Positions 7,033 through 16,175 are shown, numbered from the stretch's first letter. The stretch: 64,000 nucleotides of DNA from JAGQNK01 sp964573155 (GCA_964573155.1 CAZNIN010000001.1:1-64000), one strand, 5' to 3'. Notes: generated by a model not told the origin, from the letters alone. Translations and numbers: made by a program.

Positions 7033-8289
7033 ATGTGTAAAGTTTTAGCTGATTTACTCGGTATCGAGGATCCCCTTTTTTCGATTGGTATTCAGCAGCT
7101 GGAGACTGCCAGCGGCAACTCGGGTAACGATGTAAAGCTGTACGCAGAAATTATTCGTAAATCGCATATGAAAATGCGTGAACTCGGGCTTGACCCAAAA
7201 GATACGACTGCCGAAGAGCTATATCACGCACTACTCGGACTCATCAAAAAGCATGATGAATTCTTGGCAAAACGGCTCGGCGCTAATGATCCGACCGATG
7301 TACAGGATATCTTGCCGCGTATAGTTACATTTGTGAACAAGCTGGATACGCCCAAAACAGCGTGGGTACTTAAGCCAGCCGCCGCCAAGCGTATGCTAAA
7401 ACTTACGCCACCGAAAAAAGTAATGCGTCAGCTTGGCTACCGCTCCGTTGACTCGATGTTGCGACGAGAGCCTGTCGGCGAGCTTTTTGTCGCGATGCGT
7501 TTTGTCGAATCACAAGACTGGCTCCAAGCGTTCACCCGTAAATACAAGCATTTGTCGCCGCGCGATTTCGAAAATCGCAACGTGGAGTTTATCCGCCTGG
7601 ATCCAAAAAAATGGGGTGTGACGGCAGAAGCATATGCCAAGAAGCAGCGTCATAATGTGACGCATATGAAGGAAATGGGCGTCATTGCGCTATTACCACT
7701 ACCGGTCAAAAGATTGCCTGGCATAACTGTCGCCGTGTTGCCATTGATGCTGCACTATCTAAACGAGGTACGTATGTACAGCACTTATTTCAAGATGCAG
7801 CAAGTACGATCAGATTTTGGTGACACGGTCGTGAATACCCTTATATACGACCCACGCAACCACGCTAAAGTGGCCGGACATGATGTACACTGGCGAACCG
7901 TACAGCGTCACTTCGGCAGGAGCAGTGCTCGGGTGCCAGAGTTTTTCGAGCCACATGTTCAGGCAGAGGACCTTTTTTGGCGCAAAGCTGAAGAAATTTT
8001 GTATCGCATTGAGCCTGCATTGCACTTTTGGAGTGAAGCTGATTATGTGGCGCTCAAAACGAAGGATGGTATCGTAAGTTTTTGTCTGATGGACGCAGCG
8101 GTTAACTATGTCAACCAGCTGCCGTTTGGTATGCATGTTATCCATCAGTTTAGGGCAAGTCTTTGGAGCGAACTATTCGCGCGTTATATTGGCCAACCGG
8201 CACTCGAGTATCAAGTGTTGAAGCAGCTGTCGCAGGATGCGGCAAAGGTTGCTGGCACAGAAAATATATACGACCAGATGTTCCTTTAG
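7033..8289 (+). CDS. Conserved protein of unknown function
   Basis: I do not recognise this 418-residue protein. It appears soluble, mixed alpha/beta and rich in basic residues, with one mildly hydrophobic stretch (ITVAVLPLMLHYL) in the middle that is too short and mixed to be a confident membrane span. The first 30 residues are helical and contain LADLLGIEDPLF; the second half has many aromatic residues (FWRKAEEILYRIE, LHFWSEADYVALK). I chose ATG 7033 because a good promoter ends at 7022; ATG 7018 in the same frame would add 5 residues. It is followed by a perfect 12-bp hairpin at 8296-8323. It stands alone between divergent and unrelated neighbours. Confidence 0.8.
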   Translation: MCKVLADLLGIEDPLFSIGIQQLETASGNSGNDVKLYAEIIRKSHMKMRELGLDPKDTTAEELYHALLGLIKKHDEFLAKRLGANDPTDVQDILPRIVTFVNKLDTPKTAWVLKPAAAKRMLKLTPPKKVMRQLGYRSVDSMLRREPVGELFVAMRFVESQDWLQAFTRKYKHLSPRDFENRNVEFIRLDPKKWGVTAEAYAKKQRHNVTHMKEMGVIALLPLPVKRLPGITVAVLPLMLHYLNEVRMYSTYFKMQQVRSDFGDTVVNTLIYDPRNHAKVAGHDVHWRTVQRHFGRSSARVPEFFEPHVQAEDLFWRKAEEILYRIEPALHFWSEADYVALKTKDGIVSFCLMDAAVNYVNQLPFGMHVIHQFRASLWSELFARYIGQPALEYQVLKQLSQDAAKVAGTENIYDQMFL

Positions 8290-8295
8290 CAGTCA

Positions 8296-8323
8296 AAACC
8301 ATGTCAACATATTGACATGGTTT
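8296..8323 (+). terminator. Perfect 12-bp hairpin after the unknown gene
   Basis: AAACCATGTCAA (8296-8307) and TTGACATGGTTT (8312-8323) are exact reverse complements around a CATA loop, 6 bases after the upstream stop codon. There is no long T tract afterwards, so it could be a weak terminator, an mRNA-end stabiliser or a dyad protein-binding site. Confidence 0.5.
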
Positions 8324-8360
8324 GTGCCACTACATCTGTCACGGGAAAATAGGTTTTGAG

Positions 8361-8414
8361 GTTGCAATCTCCAACATAATTTTCGTTGCAATAATCTCAA
8401 CGGCAAGCTATTAT
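8361..8414 (+). promoter_or_regulatory. Promoter with paired direct repeats ahead of the pilin-like gene
   Basis: TTGCAA (8386-8391), a 17-base spacer and TATTAT (8409-8414) form a good promoter. Two similar elements, GTTGCAATCTCCAAC (8361-8375) and GTTGCAATAATCTCAAC (8385-8401), lie 24 bases apart. The second covers the -35 box and both are bounded by GTTG and CAAC, as expected of a regulator's binding sites. Confidence 0.5.
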
Positions 8415-8444
8415 TTCGGTAACGTTTAATAAAAGGAAACAGTA

Positions 8445-9194
8445 ATGGTCAAGAATCAAAAAGGTTTCGCGGCAGTAGAAGCCCTATTAATAGTGCTCGT
8501 AATCGGACTGATTGGCAGCGTTGGCTGGTATGTGTACCAAAACAATAATAATGGAAAAAACAACCAAACAACCGAGGATTCTAAGTCTTCTAAAGTAGAC
8601 GCACAAAATGACGAGTATGCTGATTGGAATACATATAATGCAAAACTTGGTGGTTTTACTCTTCGGTATCCACGTGACTGGACAGTGATTAGGGATGAAT
8701 CAGCTGCAGATCCTGAGTCGGACCCGGATGAAGTTTTTGTAGTGGCGCCTAAGGGTTATGACATAGATAAACAAGATGGAGTATCTGTCTGGTATACGTA
8801 TTCACAATATAACGAGGAGTTTATGAGCGAACCAGTCAAGGACTTCGGTGGTTGTGGTGTCGGTGCGCCATGTACCGTATTTGATATACAGTCGTTGCAT
8901 GAGGTGAACGCAGGCGGGGAGTTTGGCGTAATGCATGTGATACGAGGAACTTCGCACTTGGAGACCGACGAAAAGAGCACAAGTAACATATTGCATCTTT
9001 ATCGTCCTGTTGAGGCAACTAACTTGGTGAAGATAGGCAAGAATAGCTATGACGACAAAGACCCTACATTCACATTCACTAATTCAGGAAAAAAAGATAC
9101 CTATTATGTTAGCGCGCAGATACCTTCGTTCGCATCGAAAGATGCCAAAATAGCACAACTGATCATGGAGTCTTTCAGAAGTACGGTCAAATAA
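8445..9194 (+). CDS. Type IV pilin-like protein
   Basis: A 249-residue protein whose N terminus is a class III (prepilin) signal: a short basic leader MVKNQKG, then FAAVEALLIVLVIGL with the glutamate at position 5 after the predicted G/F cleavage site. The hydrophobic helix is followed by an Asn/Lys-rich linker and a globular domain of about 200 residues starting WNTYNAKLGGFTLRYP, containing two nearby cysteines (CGVGAPC) that may form a disulfide. It is larger than a typical major pilin, so it may be a minor pilin or pseudopilin. An AAAAGGA ribosome site precedes ATG 8445. A PilB-type ATPase is encoded at 23395. Confidence 0.8.
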   Translation: MVKNQKGFAAVEALLIVLVIGLIGSVGWYVYQNNNNGKNNQTTEDSKSSKVDAQNDEYADWNTYNAKLGGFTLRYPRDWTVIRDESAADPESDPDEVFVVAPKGYDIDKQDGVSVWYTYSQYNEEFMSEPVKDFGGCGVGAPCTVFDIQSLHEVNAGGEFGVMHVIRGTSHLETDEKSTSNILHLYRPVEATNLVKIGKNSYDDKDPTFTFTNSGKKDTYYVSAQIPSFASKDAKIAQLIMESFRSTVK

Positions 9195-9203
9195 CTATCC
9201 TGC

Positions 9204-9218
9204 TACAATAATAGGATG
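9204..9218 (+). promoter_or_regulatory. -10 box and probable leaderless start of uvrB
   Basis: TACAAT (9204-9209) ends 6 bases before the uvrB ATG at 9216. No Shine-Dalgarno sequence fits in that gap, so the transcript probably begins at or next to the start codon. Confidence 0.5.
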
Positions 9219-11180
9219 GCTAAGTTTGAGCTAAGTAGTGACTACCAACCAACGGGTGATCAGCCGACAGCGATTGCTCAGCTGACAGAAGGACTAAGAA
9301 ACGACATTAAGGAGCAGACGCTTCTCGGTGTGACCGGTTCAGGCAAGACGTTCACAATGGCGAATATTGTTCAGAATGTCCAGAAACCGACGCTAGTGCT
9401 CAGCCACAACAAAACTCTAGCAGCGCAGCTGTATGGTGAGTTCAAGCGCTTTTTCCCAAATAATGCCGTACATTACTTCGTTAGCTACTTCGATTACTAC
9501 CAGCCTGAAGCATATATACCTCGAAGTGATACCTATATCGAGAAAGACTCCGCCATAAATGAGGAGATCGATCGTCTGCGTCATGCAGCAACGAGCGCAT
9601 TGTTGTCCCGGCGCGATGTGCTCATAGTTGCGAGCGTAAGCTGTATTTATGGCATAGGTTCTGTTGAGGACTACGGAGAGATGGCGGTGGAGGTGATTCG
9701 TGGAGAGCGGAGGGTTCGTGACAAATTTCTGCGGCAGTTAACAGACATTCAATACCAGCGTAACGACATTGATTTCCACCGCAGCACTTTCAGGGTTCGC
9801 GGTGATGTTGTGGATATTTTTCCGGCCGGTGAAGAAGTCGCATACAGGGTAGAGTTTTTTGGCGATGAAGTTGACAGGATCACAAAACTTGATCCGTTGA
9901 CGGGTGAAATCCTGGCAAATATGGATAGGCTGAAGGTATTTCCGGGGTCACACTATGTAACCCCTCAGGATAAGCTGAAAGTAGCGATTGGCAAGATCGA
10001 GCAAGAGTTGGAGGAGCGACTTCATTATTTCAAGCAGAATAATTTATTACTGGAAGCACAACGACTTAATCAGAGAACTCAGTTTGATCTCGAAATGTTA
10101 ATGGAGACAGGATTTGTAAAAGGCATTGAAAACTATAGTCGATACCTCACTAATCGAGAACCGGGTGAGCAGCCTGCAACTCTACTGGATTATTTCCCAG
10201 ATGACTACCTGCTGATGATCGATGAGTCACATATGACGATTCCTCAAGTACGGGGCATGTACAACGGTGACAGGGCTCGTAAAGAGGTTTTGGTCGATCA
10301 TGGTTTTCGTCTGCCGAGCGCGCTTGATAATCGGCCTTTGACATTTACAGAGTTCGAAAAGCACGTAAACAAGGTGATTTATGTCAGTGCTACCCCAGCT
10401 CAATATGAGCTGAGCCGTAGCCCCGAGCCGGCTCAACAAGTCATTCGTCCGACAGGTCTTCTCGACCCTCCTATTGAGGTGAGGCCAATTGAAGGTCAGA
10501 TTGATGATCTTATCAACGAGATCAAGGCTACGATAGACAAACGTCAACGAGTGCTCGTGACAACCCTCACAAAGAGAATGGCCGAGGATCTAACCGAATA
10601 TCTCCAGGATATTAAGATAAAAGTGACATATTTGCATAGTGATGTAGATACGCTTGAGCGGACAGATATTTTACGAGACTTGCGGCTTGGTACATATGAT
10701 GTGGTTGTCGGAATTAACTTACTTCGTGAAGGTCTTGATTTGCCAGAAGTATCATTAGTGACGATTCTCGATGCAGACAAGGAAGGGTTCTTGCGATCAG
10801 AGCAGGCTCTTATTCAGACTGTCGGTAGAGCTGCTCGCCATGTCGAGGGAAGGGTGATTATGTATGCAGATACAGTTACTGGTAGCATGCAGCGAACAAT
10901 CGACGAGACTAATCGTCGGCGCAAGATTCAAGAGGCCTATAACAAAGAACATGGGATAACACCTCAGGGTATAGCTAAAGCTGTCGAAAAAGGTTTGCGC
11001 CCAGATCTGCCCGAAGAGGCAAAGAAAGCTAAGCTTGATCTGAAAAAGATTCCGAAAGATGAGTATAAACATCTTCTCAAAGATTTGTCAGCGCAGATGG
11101 ACTTAGCTGCAGCGAACTTGGAGTTTGAGAAAGCTGCAGAATTGCGAGACATCATCAGTGACATTAAGGCAAAGATGTAA
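9216..11180 (+). CDS. uvrB: Excinuclease ABC subunit B
   Basis: Damage-verification helicase of nucleotide excision repair, working with UvrA and UvrC. The 654-residue protein is complete: Walker A GVTGSGKTFT near residue 38, the YYQPEAYIPRSDTYIEKD beta-hairpin region (about 93-112), the helicase segments LMIDESH and VGINLLREGLDLPEV, and QTVGRAARH. The C-terminal UVR motif that contacts UvrC (NLEFEKAAELRD) lies in the last 30 residues. It begins 21 bp after the pilin-like gene but has its own TACAAT box. No other uvr genes are in the window. Confidence 0.97.
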   Translation: MAKFELSSDYQPTGDQPTAIAQLTEGLRNDIKEQTLLGVTGSGKTFTMANIVQNVQKPTLVLSHNKTLAAQLYGEFKRFFPNNAVHYFVSYFDYYQPEAYIPRSDTYIEKDSAINEEIDRLRHAATSALLSRRDVLIVASVSCIYGIGSVEDYGEMAVEVIRGERRVRDKFLRQLTDIQYQRNDIDFHRSTFRVRGDVVDIFPAGEEVAYRVEFFGDEVDRITKLDPLTGEILANMDRLKVFPGSHYVTPQDKLKVAIGKIEQELEERLHYFKQNNLLLEAQRLNQRTQFDLEMLMETGFVKGIENYSRYLTNREPGEQPATLLDYFPDDYLLMIDESHMTIPQVRGMYNGDRARKEVLVDHGFRLPSALDNRPLTFTEFEKHVNKVIYVSATPAQYELSRSPEPAQQVIRPTGLLDPPIEVRPIEGQIDDLINEIKATIDKRQRVLVTTLTKRMAEDLTEYLQDIKIKVTYLHSDVDTLERTDILRDLRLGTYDVVVGINLLREGLDLPEVSLVTILDADKEGFLRSEQALIQTVGRAARHVEGRVIMYADTVTGSMQRTIDETNRRRKIQEAYNKEHGITPQGIAKAVEKGLRPDLPEEAKKAKLDLKKIPKDEYKHLLKDLSAQMDLAAANLEFEKAAELRDIISDIKAKM

Positions 11181-11257
11181 TTCTTACAGCGCAATAGTAA
11201 TAGTAAGTAGCAAAATAAAACGTGTAATAATTTATAGCAAATCGGAGGGATGAGATT

Positions 11258-11458
11258 ATGGCAAAAGATGGTTCAGGGACAAAGGTAATTGAGAAAAGCG
11301 GACCAACTGGCTTTGTGTTTTTTGTGGCGTGGATTGGTGCGCTCGTGTATTTCGTAGGGCAAGTTGACGGGTTTTGGAATATTATCGTGGCTTTCCTAAA
11401 AGCGTGTGTCTGGCCAGCCTATGTCCTGTACCACGTTCTAGCGTTGCTACGAGTATAG
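11258..11458 (+). CDS. Small membrane protein
   Basis: A 66-residue protein of no recognised family. A clear GGAGGG ribosome site precedes ATG 11258. After a polar N terminus (KDGSGTKVIEKSG) there are two hydrophobic segments, roughly residues 18-36 and 42-62, with aromatic residues at their ends, so it probably forms a helical hairpin in the membrane. It lies between uvrB and a convergent hydrolase gene, with no operon partner. Confidence 0.7.
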   Translation: MAKDGSGTKVIEKSGPTGFVFFVAWIGALVYFVGQVDGFWNIIVAFLKACVWPAYVLYHVLALLRV

Positions 11459-11498
11459 GATAACGAAGTAGGCTTATAGTATCTATCGGTCTTTTATT

Positions 11499-12491
11499 TT
11501 ATAGCGAGTGGGCGCTCGCTTTATCAATAGAACTGAGCTGATGGGTGATATCGACCAGCTCATGGGCAACATCCTCTGGTGCCAGTTGTGGCCAGACATG
11601 ATTCGCCTCTGGATCAGGAAACTCTCGAAAATAATCGAATAAATTCGCTGATTCTTCTCGGACGCCCTCGACGGGAAAGAAGCGATCATTGGGAAACTGC
11701 AAGGCTGCGGTTTTCACGCCTAGTCTGCCGACTGAGGCCACTTTGTCTCGAATGTCACCACTTCCGACAGTTAGGCCTTCGGCTACAGTCCTATATGGGT
11801 TGCGTGCAATATAATGTACGATATCGCGTACAGATCTGGTGTCGCTTCGTTTGCGAATATCTTTTACCGCAGGTACAAGCTCGCCGCTAATGACCCCTGG
11901 CCCCCGGCGCGCCATATCGAAAAGGCTGTGGCCATCTAATCCCGCTGATGCCATTGCGGTAATACACCTAAACCGTCTGGGACGATGCAGAGCGGCACTT
12001 ACTACTGCGGGTCCTCCCATAGAGTGACCTGCTGCATCGACTTGTTCGAACTCTTCAAGGAAGCCATAGCGCTCAAGTATGTCCCGTGCGATTGCGGACG
12101 TGGCTTGCGCAAGCAATAAGTCTGGATTGAGAAGATGCTTTGGATGAAATGAGGCTGTCATGCTTTGGGTTCGAGGTGGACGGAAGGTTATAGCGGGCTT
12201 GCCATGGATGGCAAGAGAGTTCCGCAGGTCACGATACGCCGGCTTTATGCCGCCATACCCTGGCGTAATTATTAAGGGTATAGTATCTATCGGCTCCTCG
12301 GGGCGCTCGTATGTGTATCGCACGGCAGCGCCGCCAACCTTGACGACTCCTTGTCGAATGATGCTGCTGGAATCTGCTCGTTCAAAAATAAAAGCGCCCT
12401 CTTCGTCATGATGAGGGCGCACGGATGCGATTTGTTGTGTGCTGTTGCAGCAGTTTATGTCTGTGCCTGGGTAGTGTTCGACGAGAGCCAT
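11499..12491 (-). CDS. Alpha/beta hydrolase
   Basis: A serine hydrolase of the alpha/beta fold, substrate unknown. The nucleophile elbow is GHSMGG, preceded by the oxyanion segment ITPGYGGIKPAYRDL; the acid is probably in PNDRFFPVEG and the histidine in ANHVWPQ near the C terminus. This gives the usual Ser-Asp-His order. The start at ATG 12491 gives 330 residues; a GTG at 12557 in the same frame would add 22 lysine-rich residues. The N-terminal 60 residues precede the fold and show no signal peptide, so the enzyme is probably cytosolic. It is divergent from gatC. Confidence 0.82.
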   Translation of the reverse strand: MALVEHYPGTDINCCNSTQQIASVRPHHDEEGAFIFERADSSSIIRQGVVKVGGAAVRYTYERPEEPIDTIPLIITPGYGGIKPAYRDLRNSLAIHGKPAITFRPPRTQSMTASFHPKHLLNPDLLLAQATSAIARDILERYGFLEEFEQVDAAGHSMGGPAVVSAALHRPRRFRCITAMASAGLDGHSLFDMARRGPGVISGELVPAVKDIRKRSDTRSVRDIVHYIARNPYRTVAEGLTVGSGDIRDKVASVGRLGVKTAALQFPNDRFFPVEGVREESANLFDYFREFPDPEANHVWPQLAPEDVAHELVDITHQLSSIDKASAHSL

Positions 12492-12574
12492 TTCCTTATC
12501 CCATTTGTATTTATGCTTAACCTTATCGTACGAGCCGATCCTGGATTTGTAAAGCACGTTTGCGGTAGCTTTGG

Positions 12575-12591
12575 TATACTGATATGAAATG
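12575..12591 (+). promoter_or_regulatory. -10 box and probable leaderless start of gatC
   Basis: TATACT (12575-12580) lies 8 bases before the gatC ATG at 12589, with no ribosome-binding site between them. Confidence 0.5.
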
Positions 12592-12885
12592 GCGCAACTT
12601 ACACGTGACGATGTATTAAAATTGGCTCGACTTGCCCGACTTCATTTAACAGATGAAGAGGTGCAGACATTTCAGACCGAGATCGAAACAATTCTCGGGT
12701 ATGTTGAGCAGCTCAAAGATGTTGATTTGACTGGTGTAAAGCCCACATACCAAGTGACTGGCCTGACGAACGTGACCCGACCTGACGAAGCGGCAGAATA
12801 CGGTACCAGCACAGATGCGTTGCTCCAAAATGCTCCGGAGACAGAAAACGGACATATCAAAGTAAAGAGGATGCTAGAGCGATGA
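12589..12885 (+). CDS. gatC: Asp/Glu-tRNA amidotransferase subunit C
   Basis: Small clamp subunit of the GatCAB complex that converts Glu-tRNA(Gln), and Asp-tRNA(Asn) where needed, to the amide form. The 98-residue protein has the family's LTRDDVLKLARLARLHLTDEE opening, the ILGYVEQLKDVDLTGVKPT core and the VTRPDE region. Its last 4 bases (ATGA) overlap gatA. The presence of GatCAB suggests that the organism makes Gln-tRNA and possibly Asn-tRNA indirectly. Confidence 0.95.
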   Translation: MAQLTRDDVLKLARLARLHLTDEEVQTFQTEIETILGYVEQLKDVDLTGVKPTYQVTGLTNVTRPDEAAEYGTSTDALLQNAPETENGHIKVKRMLER

Positions 12886-14312
12886 CAAGCCAGTGGCAGC
12901 CCATTGCTGAATTAGTAGAGAAGGTTCGGTCTGGCCAGCTTAAGGCAGCTGATCTTGTCGAACAGGCACTCCAGACTATCGCGTCTAAAAAAGAATTTGA
13001 TGCTGTTATTGCTGTGATCGAAGATCGATCACGAGATCGAGCGGCCGAGATTGACGAAAAGGTGTCGAAGGGCGAAGTTGTTGGACGTCTCGCGGGCGTA
13101 CCATTTATCGCAAAAGACAATTTCCTTACATTTGGTTCAGAAACCACCGCAGCAAGTAATATTCTGCGTGGTTTTGAAGCTCCATATCAAGCGACTGCTA
13201 TTGAGAAACTTGAAGCGGAGGGAGCTATTTGCGTCGCTAAAGCAAATCTTGACGCATTTGCACATGGTTCAAGTACAGAGAATAGTGATTTCATGACTAC
13301 AAAAAACCCACACGACAAAACCAAAGTGCCTGGCGGTTCGTCTGGCGGTTCTGCCGCGGCTGTGATGTTGGATATGGCGCCGTTCGCACTTGGCACCGAT
13401 ACGGGAGGTTCGATACGATTACCGGCAGCTTTTTGTGGTGCGGTCGGATACAAGCCAACGTATGGTCTCGTTTCGCGAAGTGGTGTTGTCGCCATGGCAA
13501 GCAGCACTGATGTAATTGGCCCACTGGCAAGAACAATCGATGATGCGGCTGCGGTACTTGAGGTAATTGCTGGACGCGATAAGCTTGACTCGACTAGTAT
13601 CGAACGAAGTTCGGACCCATATTTTCCAGTTAGTGACTACCAGTTACCGACTGCTCGAGTCGGCATAATCAGAGAGTATATGGGCGAGGGTGTTGACCTC
13701 GGTGTGAAGAAGCAAATTGAAATAACTGCGCAAAAGCTAAAGGAAGCTGGTGCGGACATTGTCGAAGTAAGCATCCCTTCGTTGTCCCTTGCGTTAGCAA
13801 GTTATTACATTATTATGCCCGCTGAAGTTAGTAGCAACCTGAGCCGTTATGACGGACAGCGATATGGTTTTTCGCATCGGGATGCTAAAACGCTAGACGA
13901 GAGTTATAATTGGAGTCGCAGCGAAGGTTTCGGTAAAGAGGCTAAGCGACGTATTATGATCGGTGCATATGTTCTGAGCAGCGGTTACTATGATGCGTAT
14001 TATCACAAAGCGCAGCAGCTAAGAACCAAACTTGTCAAGGAATTTGACGCTGTGTTCGAGCAGGTGGATTTTCTGATTGGGCCGACAGCGCCAACGCCAG
14101 CTTTCGATATTGGCGCACACATTAGTGACCCACTCCAAATGTACCTCACAGATATTATGACCGTGTCCGCTAGCCTTGTTGGCATTCCTGCCATCTCGAT
14201 CCCTGTCGGAAAAGTAGATAATTTGCCAGTGGGTATGCAATTGATGGCGCAGCAGCAAAAAGACAAAGAGTTGCTAGCATTTGCGCATAAAACGGAGGAA
14301 ATAATCGGATGA
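12882..14312 (+). CDS. gatA: Asp/Glu-tRNA amidotransferase subunit A (amidase)
   Basis: Glutaminase subunit of GatCAB. The 476-residue amidase-signature protein contains the Ser-cisSer-Lys triad: the lysine in FIAKDN (about residue 78), the cis-serine in PGGSSGGSAAAV and the nucleophile in GTDTGGSIRLP. The following AFCGAVGYKPTYGLVSRSG is also conserved. Both ends use ATGA overlaps, with gatC upstream and the inserted small gene downstream, so translation is coupled through the cluster. Confidence 0.97.
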   Translation: MTSQWQPIAELVEKVRSGQLKAADLVEQALQTIASKKEFDAVIAVIEDRSRDRAAEIDEKVSKGEVVGRLAGVPFIAKDNFLTFGSETTAASNILRGFEAPYQATAIEKLEAEGAICVAKANLDAFAHGSSTENSDFMTTKNPHDKTKVPGGSSGGSAAAVMLDMAPFALGTDTGGSIRLPAAFCGAVGYKPTYGLVSRSGVVAMASSTDVIGPLARTIDDAAAVLEVIAGRDKLDSTSIERSSDPYFPVSDYQLPTARVGIIREYMGEGVDLGVKKQIEITAQKLKEAGADIVEVSIPSLSLALASYYIIMPAEVSSNLSRYDGQRYGFSHRDAKTLDESYNWSRSEGFGKEAKRRIMIGAYVLSSGYYDAYYHKAQQLRTKLVKEFDAVFEQVDFLIGPTAPTPAFDIGAHISDPLQMYLTDIMTVSASLVGIPAISIPVGKVDNLPVGMQLMAQQQKDKELLAFAHKTEEIIG

Positions 14313-14743
14313 GCTTAGAGTCAATTGTGTTTATAACAGTCGGAGTGCTGCTGGCGTTGATCAGTCTAGCTATTATTGCGGTCCGTGTACCGAAGCGACT
14401 TAAGAATGAGTACTTTATGGCACGCTGGAAGGAATTGCAGCAGCATTGCAAGGATAAGCAAACATGGCCTCAAGCTCTTCAGGAAGCAGATAAGCTTTTG
14501 GATCGAGCTCTTAAAAAGCGGAAGTTCAAGGGGAAGACCATGGGGGAGCGGATGGTATCGGCCCAGCGTACTTTTACAGACAATGATGCGACATGGTTTG
14601 CTCATAATATCTATAAAAAAATTATGGCCGATCCAAACTTCAAGCTAAGAGAATCGGATGTAAAAAACGCATTGGTTGGTTTTCGCCAAGCACTGCGCGA
14701 TTTAGGAGCGTTGCCCGATGGCAGTAAGTCCCGAGACTCGTAA
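14309..14743 (+). CDS. Membrane-anchored protein inserted between gatA and gatB
   Basis: A 144-residue protein of unknown family with one N-terminal membrane span (about residues 5-26, VFITVGVLLALISLAIIAV) and a basic, helical cytoplasmic domain rich in Lys, Arg and Trp. The region RWKELQQHCKDKQTWPQALQEADKLLDRAL-type helix is followed by KFKGKTMGERMVSAQRTF. It overlaps gatA by 4 bases (ATGA) and gatB by 26 bases, so it is made together with the amidotransferase. Whether it tethers GatCAB to the membrane or merely shares the transcript cannot be told from sequence. Confidence 0.82.
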   Translation: MSLESIVFITVGVLLALISLAIIAVRVPKRLKNEYFMARWKELQQHCKDKQTWPQALQEADKLLDRALKKRKFKGKTMGERMVSAQRTFTDNDATWFAHNIYKKIMADPNFKLRESDVKNALVGFRQALRDLGALPDGSKSRDS

Positions 14744-16166
14744 GCGATACATTGTCACAATTGGTATAGAGACGCACGTGCAGCTCAAGACCAAGACTAA
14801 GCTGTTTTCAGCTGTTGGAAATGACGCGCGTGAAGCGCCGGCAAACACACTCATTAGCCATATTGATGTAGGAATGCCGGGTGCGTTGCCAGTATTAAAC
14901 GAAGCGGCCGTAGAGCTTGCGATGCGCGCAGCATTTGCCCTGGGCACGTCCCCACAGAAATTTAGTAAGTTTGATCGCAAACATTATTTCTATCCAGACC
15001 TGCCGAACGGTTATCAGATTACGCAGTTTTATGATCCAATTATCAAGGATGGGATCGTGCGATTTGTTGTTGATGACGAAGAAAAACACGTGCGTATACA
15101 TGAGGCACACCTGGAGGCCGATGCTGGTAAAAGTACACATCCCGCGGGGCGTGACTATAGCCTTGTTGACTTGAATCGTGCAGGTACCCCACTGCTGGAA
15201 ATTGTTTCAGCACCCGACATTCATTCGCCGCTGGAAGCAAAATCATATGCTCGTGAACTGTATCTTCTGGTTCGATATGCTGGTGTTTCTGATGCAAGCT
15301 TGTATTACGGAAATATGCGTTTTGATGTGAATGTCAGCGTGAGCAAAGATTCGGACAATCTTGGTACACGCACCGAGACCAAGAACTTAAACAGTTTCCG
15401 GAGCGTCGAAAAGGCGGCCGAGTATGAGATTGAAAGACAAATTGAGCTGTTAGAAAAGGGAGAATCGGTCGTCCAAGAAACGCGCGGTTGGGATGATGCA
15501 AAGCAGCAAACATTTAGTCAACGAAGTAAAGAGGAAGCGCACGATTATCGTTATATGCCCGATCCAGACTTACCGCCAATTGTCCTAACAGACGAAGTTA
15601 TAGCGGAAGCTAAGCGAAACATGCCATTACTCCCCAACGATTACCGCAATGTATTCAGAGAACTCGGTCTTGACACCGCAGTTGCAGAAGCGCTAATTGA
15701 CGCCACTGAAAACGCTCGCTTCGTCAAAGAGTTGTTTGATGACCACGGAGCCGAGCACGCAAAGAGAGTAGCTAACTGGTTTGTTAATGTATTAACTGAC
15801 GCAGACGGCGGAGATGTACATACCCCTCAAGTTACTGTTGAGTCTGCCGCCAAACTCTCGAGTATGGTAGCTGATAAGAAGCTGAGTTCTACTGCAGCCA
15901 AAGAAGTTTGGATCGAGCTATATGCAAAGGGCGGTGAGCCTGAGCAAATTGCATCGGATAAAAACTTGTTACAAGTTTCTGACGAAGATGAAATAGCAAC
16001 GATTGTATGTCAAGTGCTAGATGAAAACGAAAAAGCTGCCAACGATGTGAGGAGTGGGGAAATGAAAGCTATCGGCTTTCTGGTTGGTCAAGTTATGAAG
16101 CAGTCCAAAGGGAAAGCCAATCCGGCACTCGCCCAAGAGCTGATCAAAAAGCAGCTAGGTTTTTAA
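14718..16166 (+). CDS. gatB: Asp/Glu-tRNA amidotransferase subunit B
   Basis: Kinase and tRNA-binding subunit of GatCAB. The 482-residue protein starts within the end of the previous gene. It has the N-terminal IGIETHVQL motif, the KHYFYPDLPNGYQITQF block, HLEADAGKS, DLNRAGTPLLEIV, NSFRSVEKAAEYEI and the C-terminal tRNA-binding domain ending FLVGQVMKQSKGKANP. All are standard for GatB, and the length is normal. Confidence 0.97.
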   Translation: MAVSPETRKRYIVTIGIETHVQLKTKTKLFSAVGNDAREAPANTLISHIDVGMPGALPVLNEAAVELAMRAAFALGTSPQKFSKFDRKHYFYPDLPNGYQITQFYDPIIKDGIVRFVVDDEEKHVRIHEAHLEADAGKSTHPAGRDYSLVDLNRAGTPLLEIVSAPDIHSPLEAKSYARELYLLVRYAGVSDASLYYGNMRFDVNVSVSKDSDNLGTRTETKNLNSFRSVEKAAEYEIERQIELLEKGESVVQETRGWDDAKQQTFSQRSKEEAHDYRYMPDPDLPPIVLTDEVIAEAKRNMPLLPNDYRNVFRELGLDTAVAEALIDATENARFVKELFDDHGAEHAKRVANWFVNVLTDADGGDVHTPQVTVESAAKLSSMVADKKLSSTAAKEVWIELYAKGGEPEQIASDKNLLQVSDEDEIATIVCQVLDENEKAANDVRSGEMKAIGFLVGQVMKQSKGKANPALAQELIKKQLGF

Positions 16167-16175
16167 GCTGCATGA

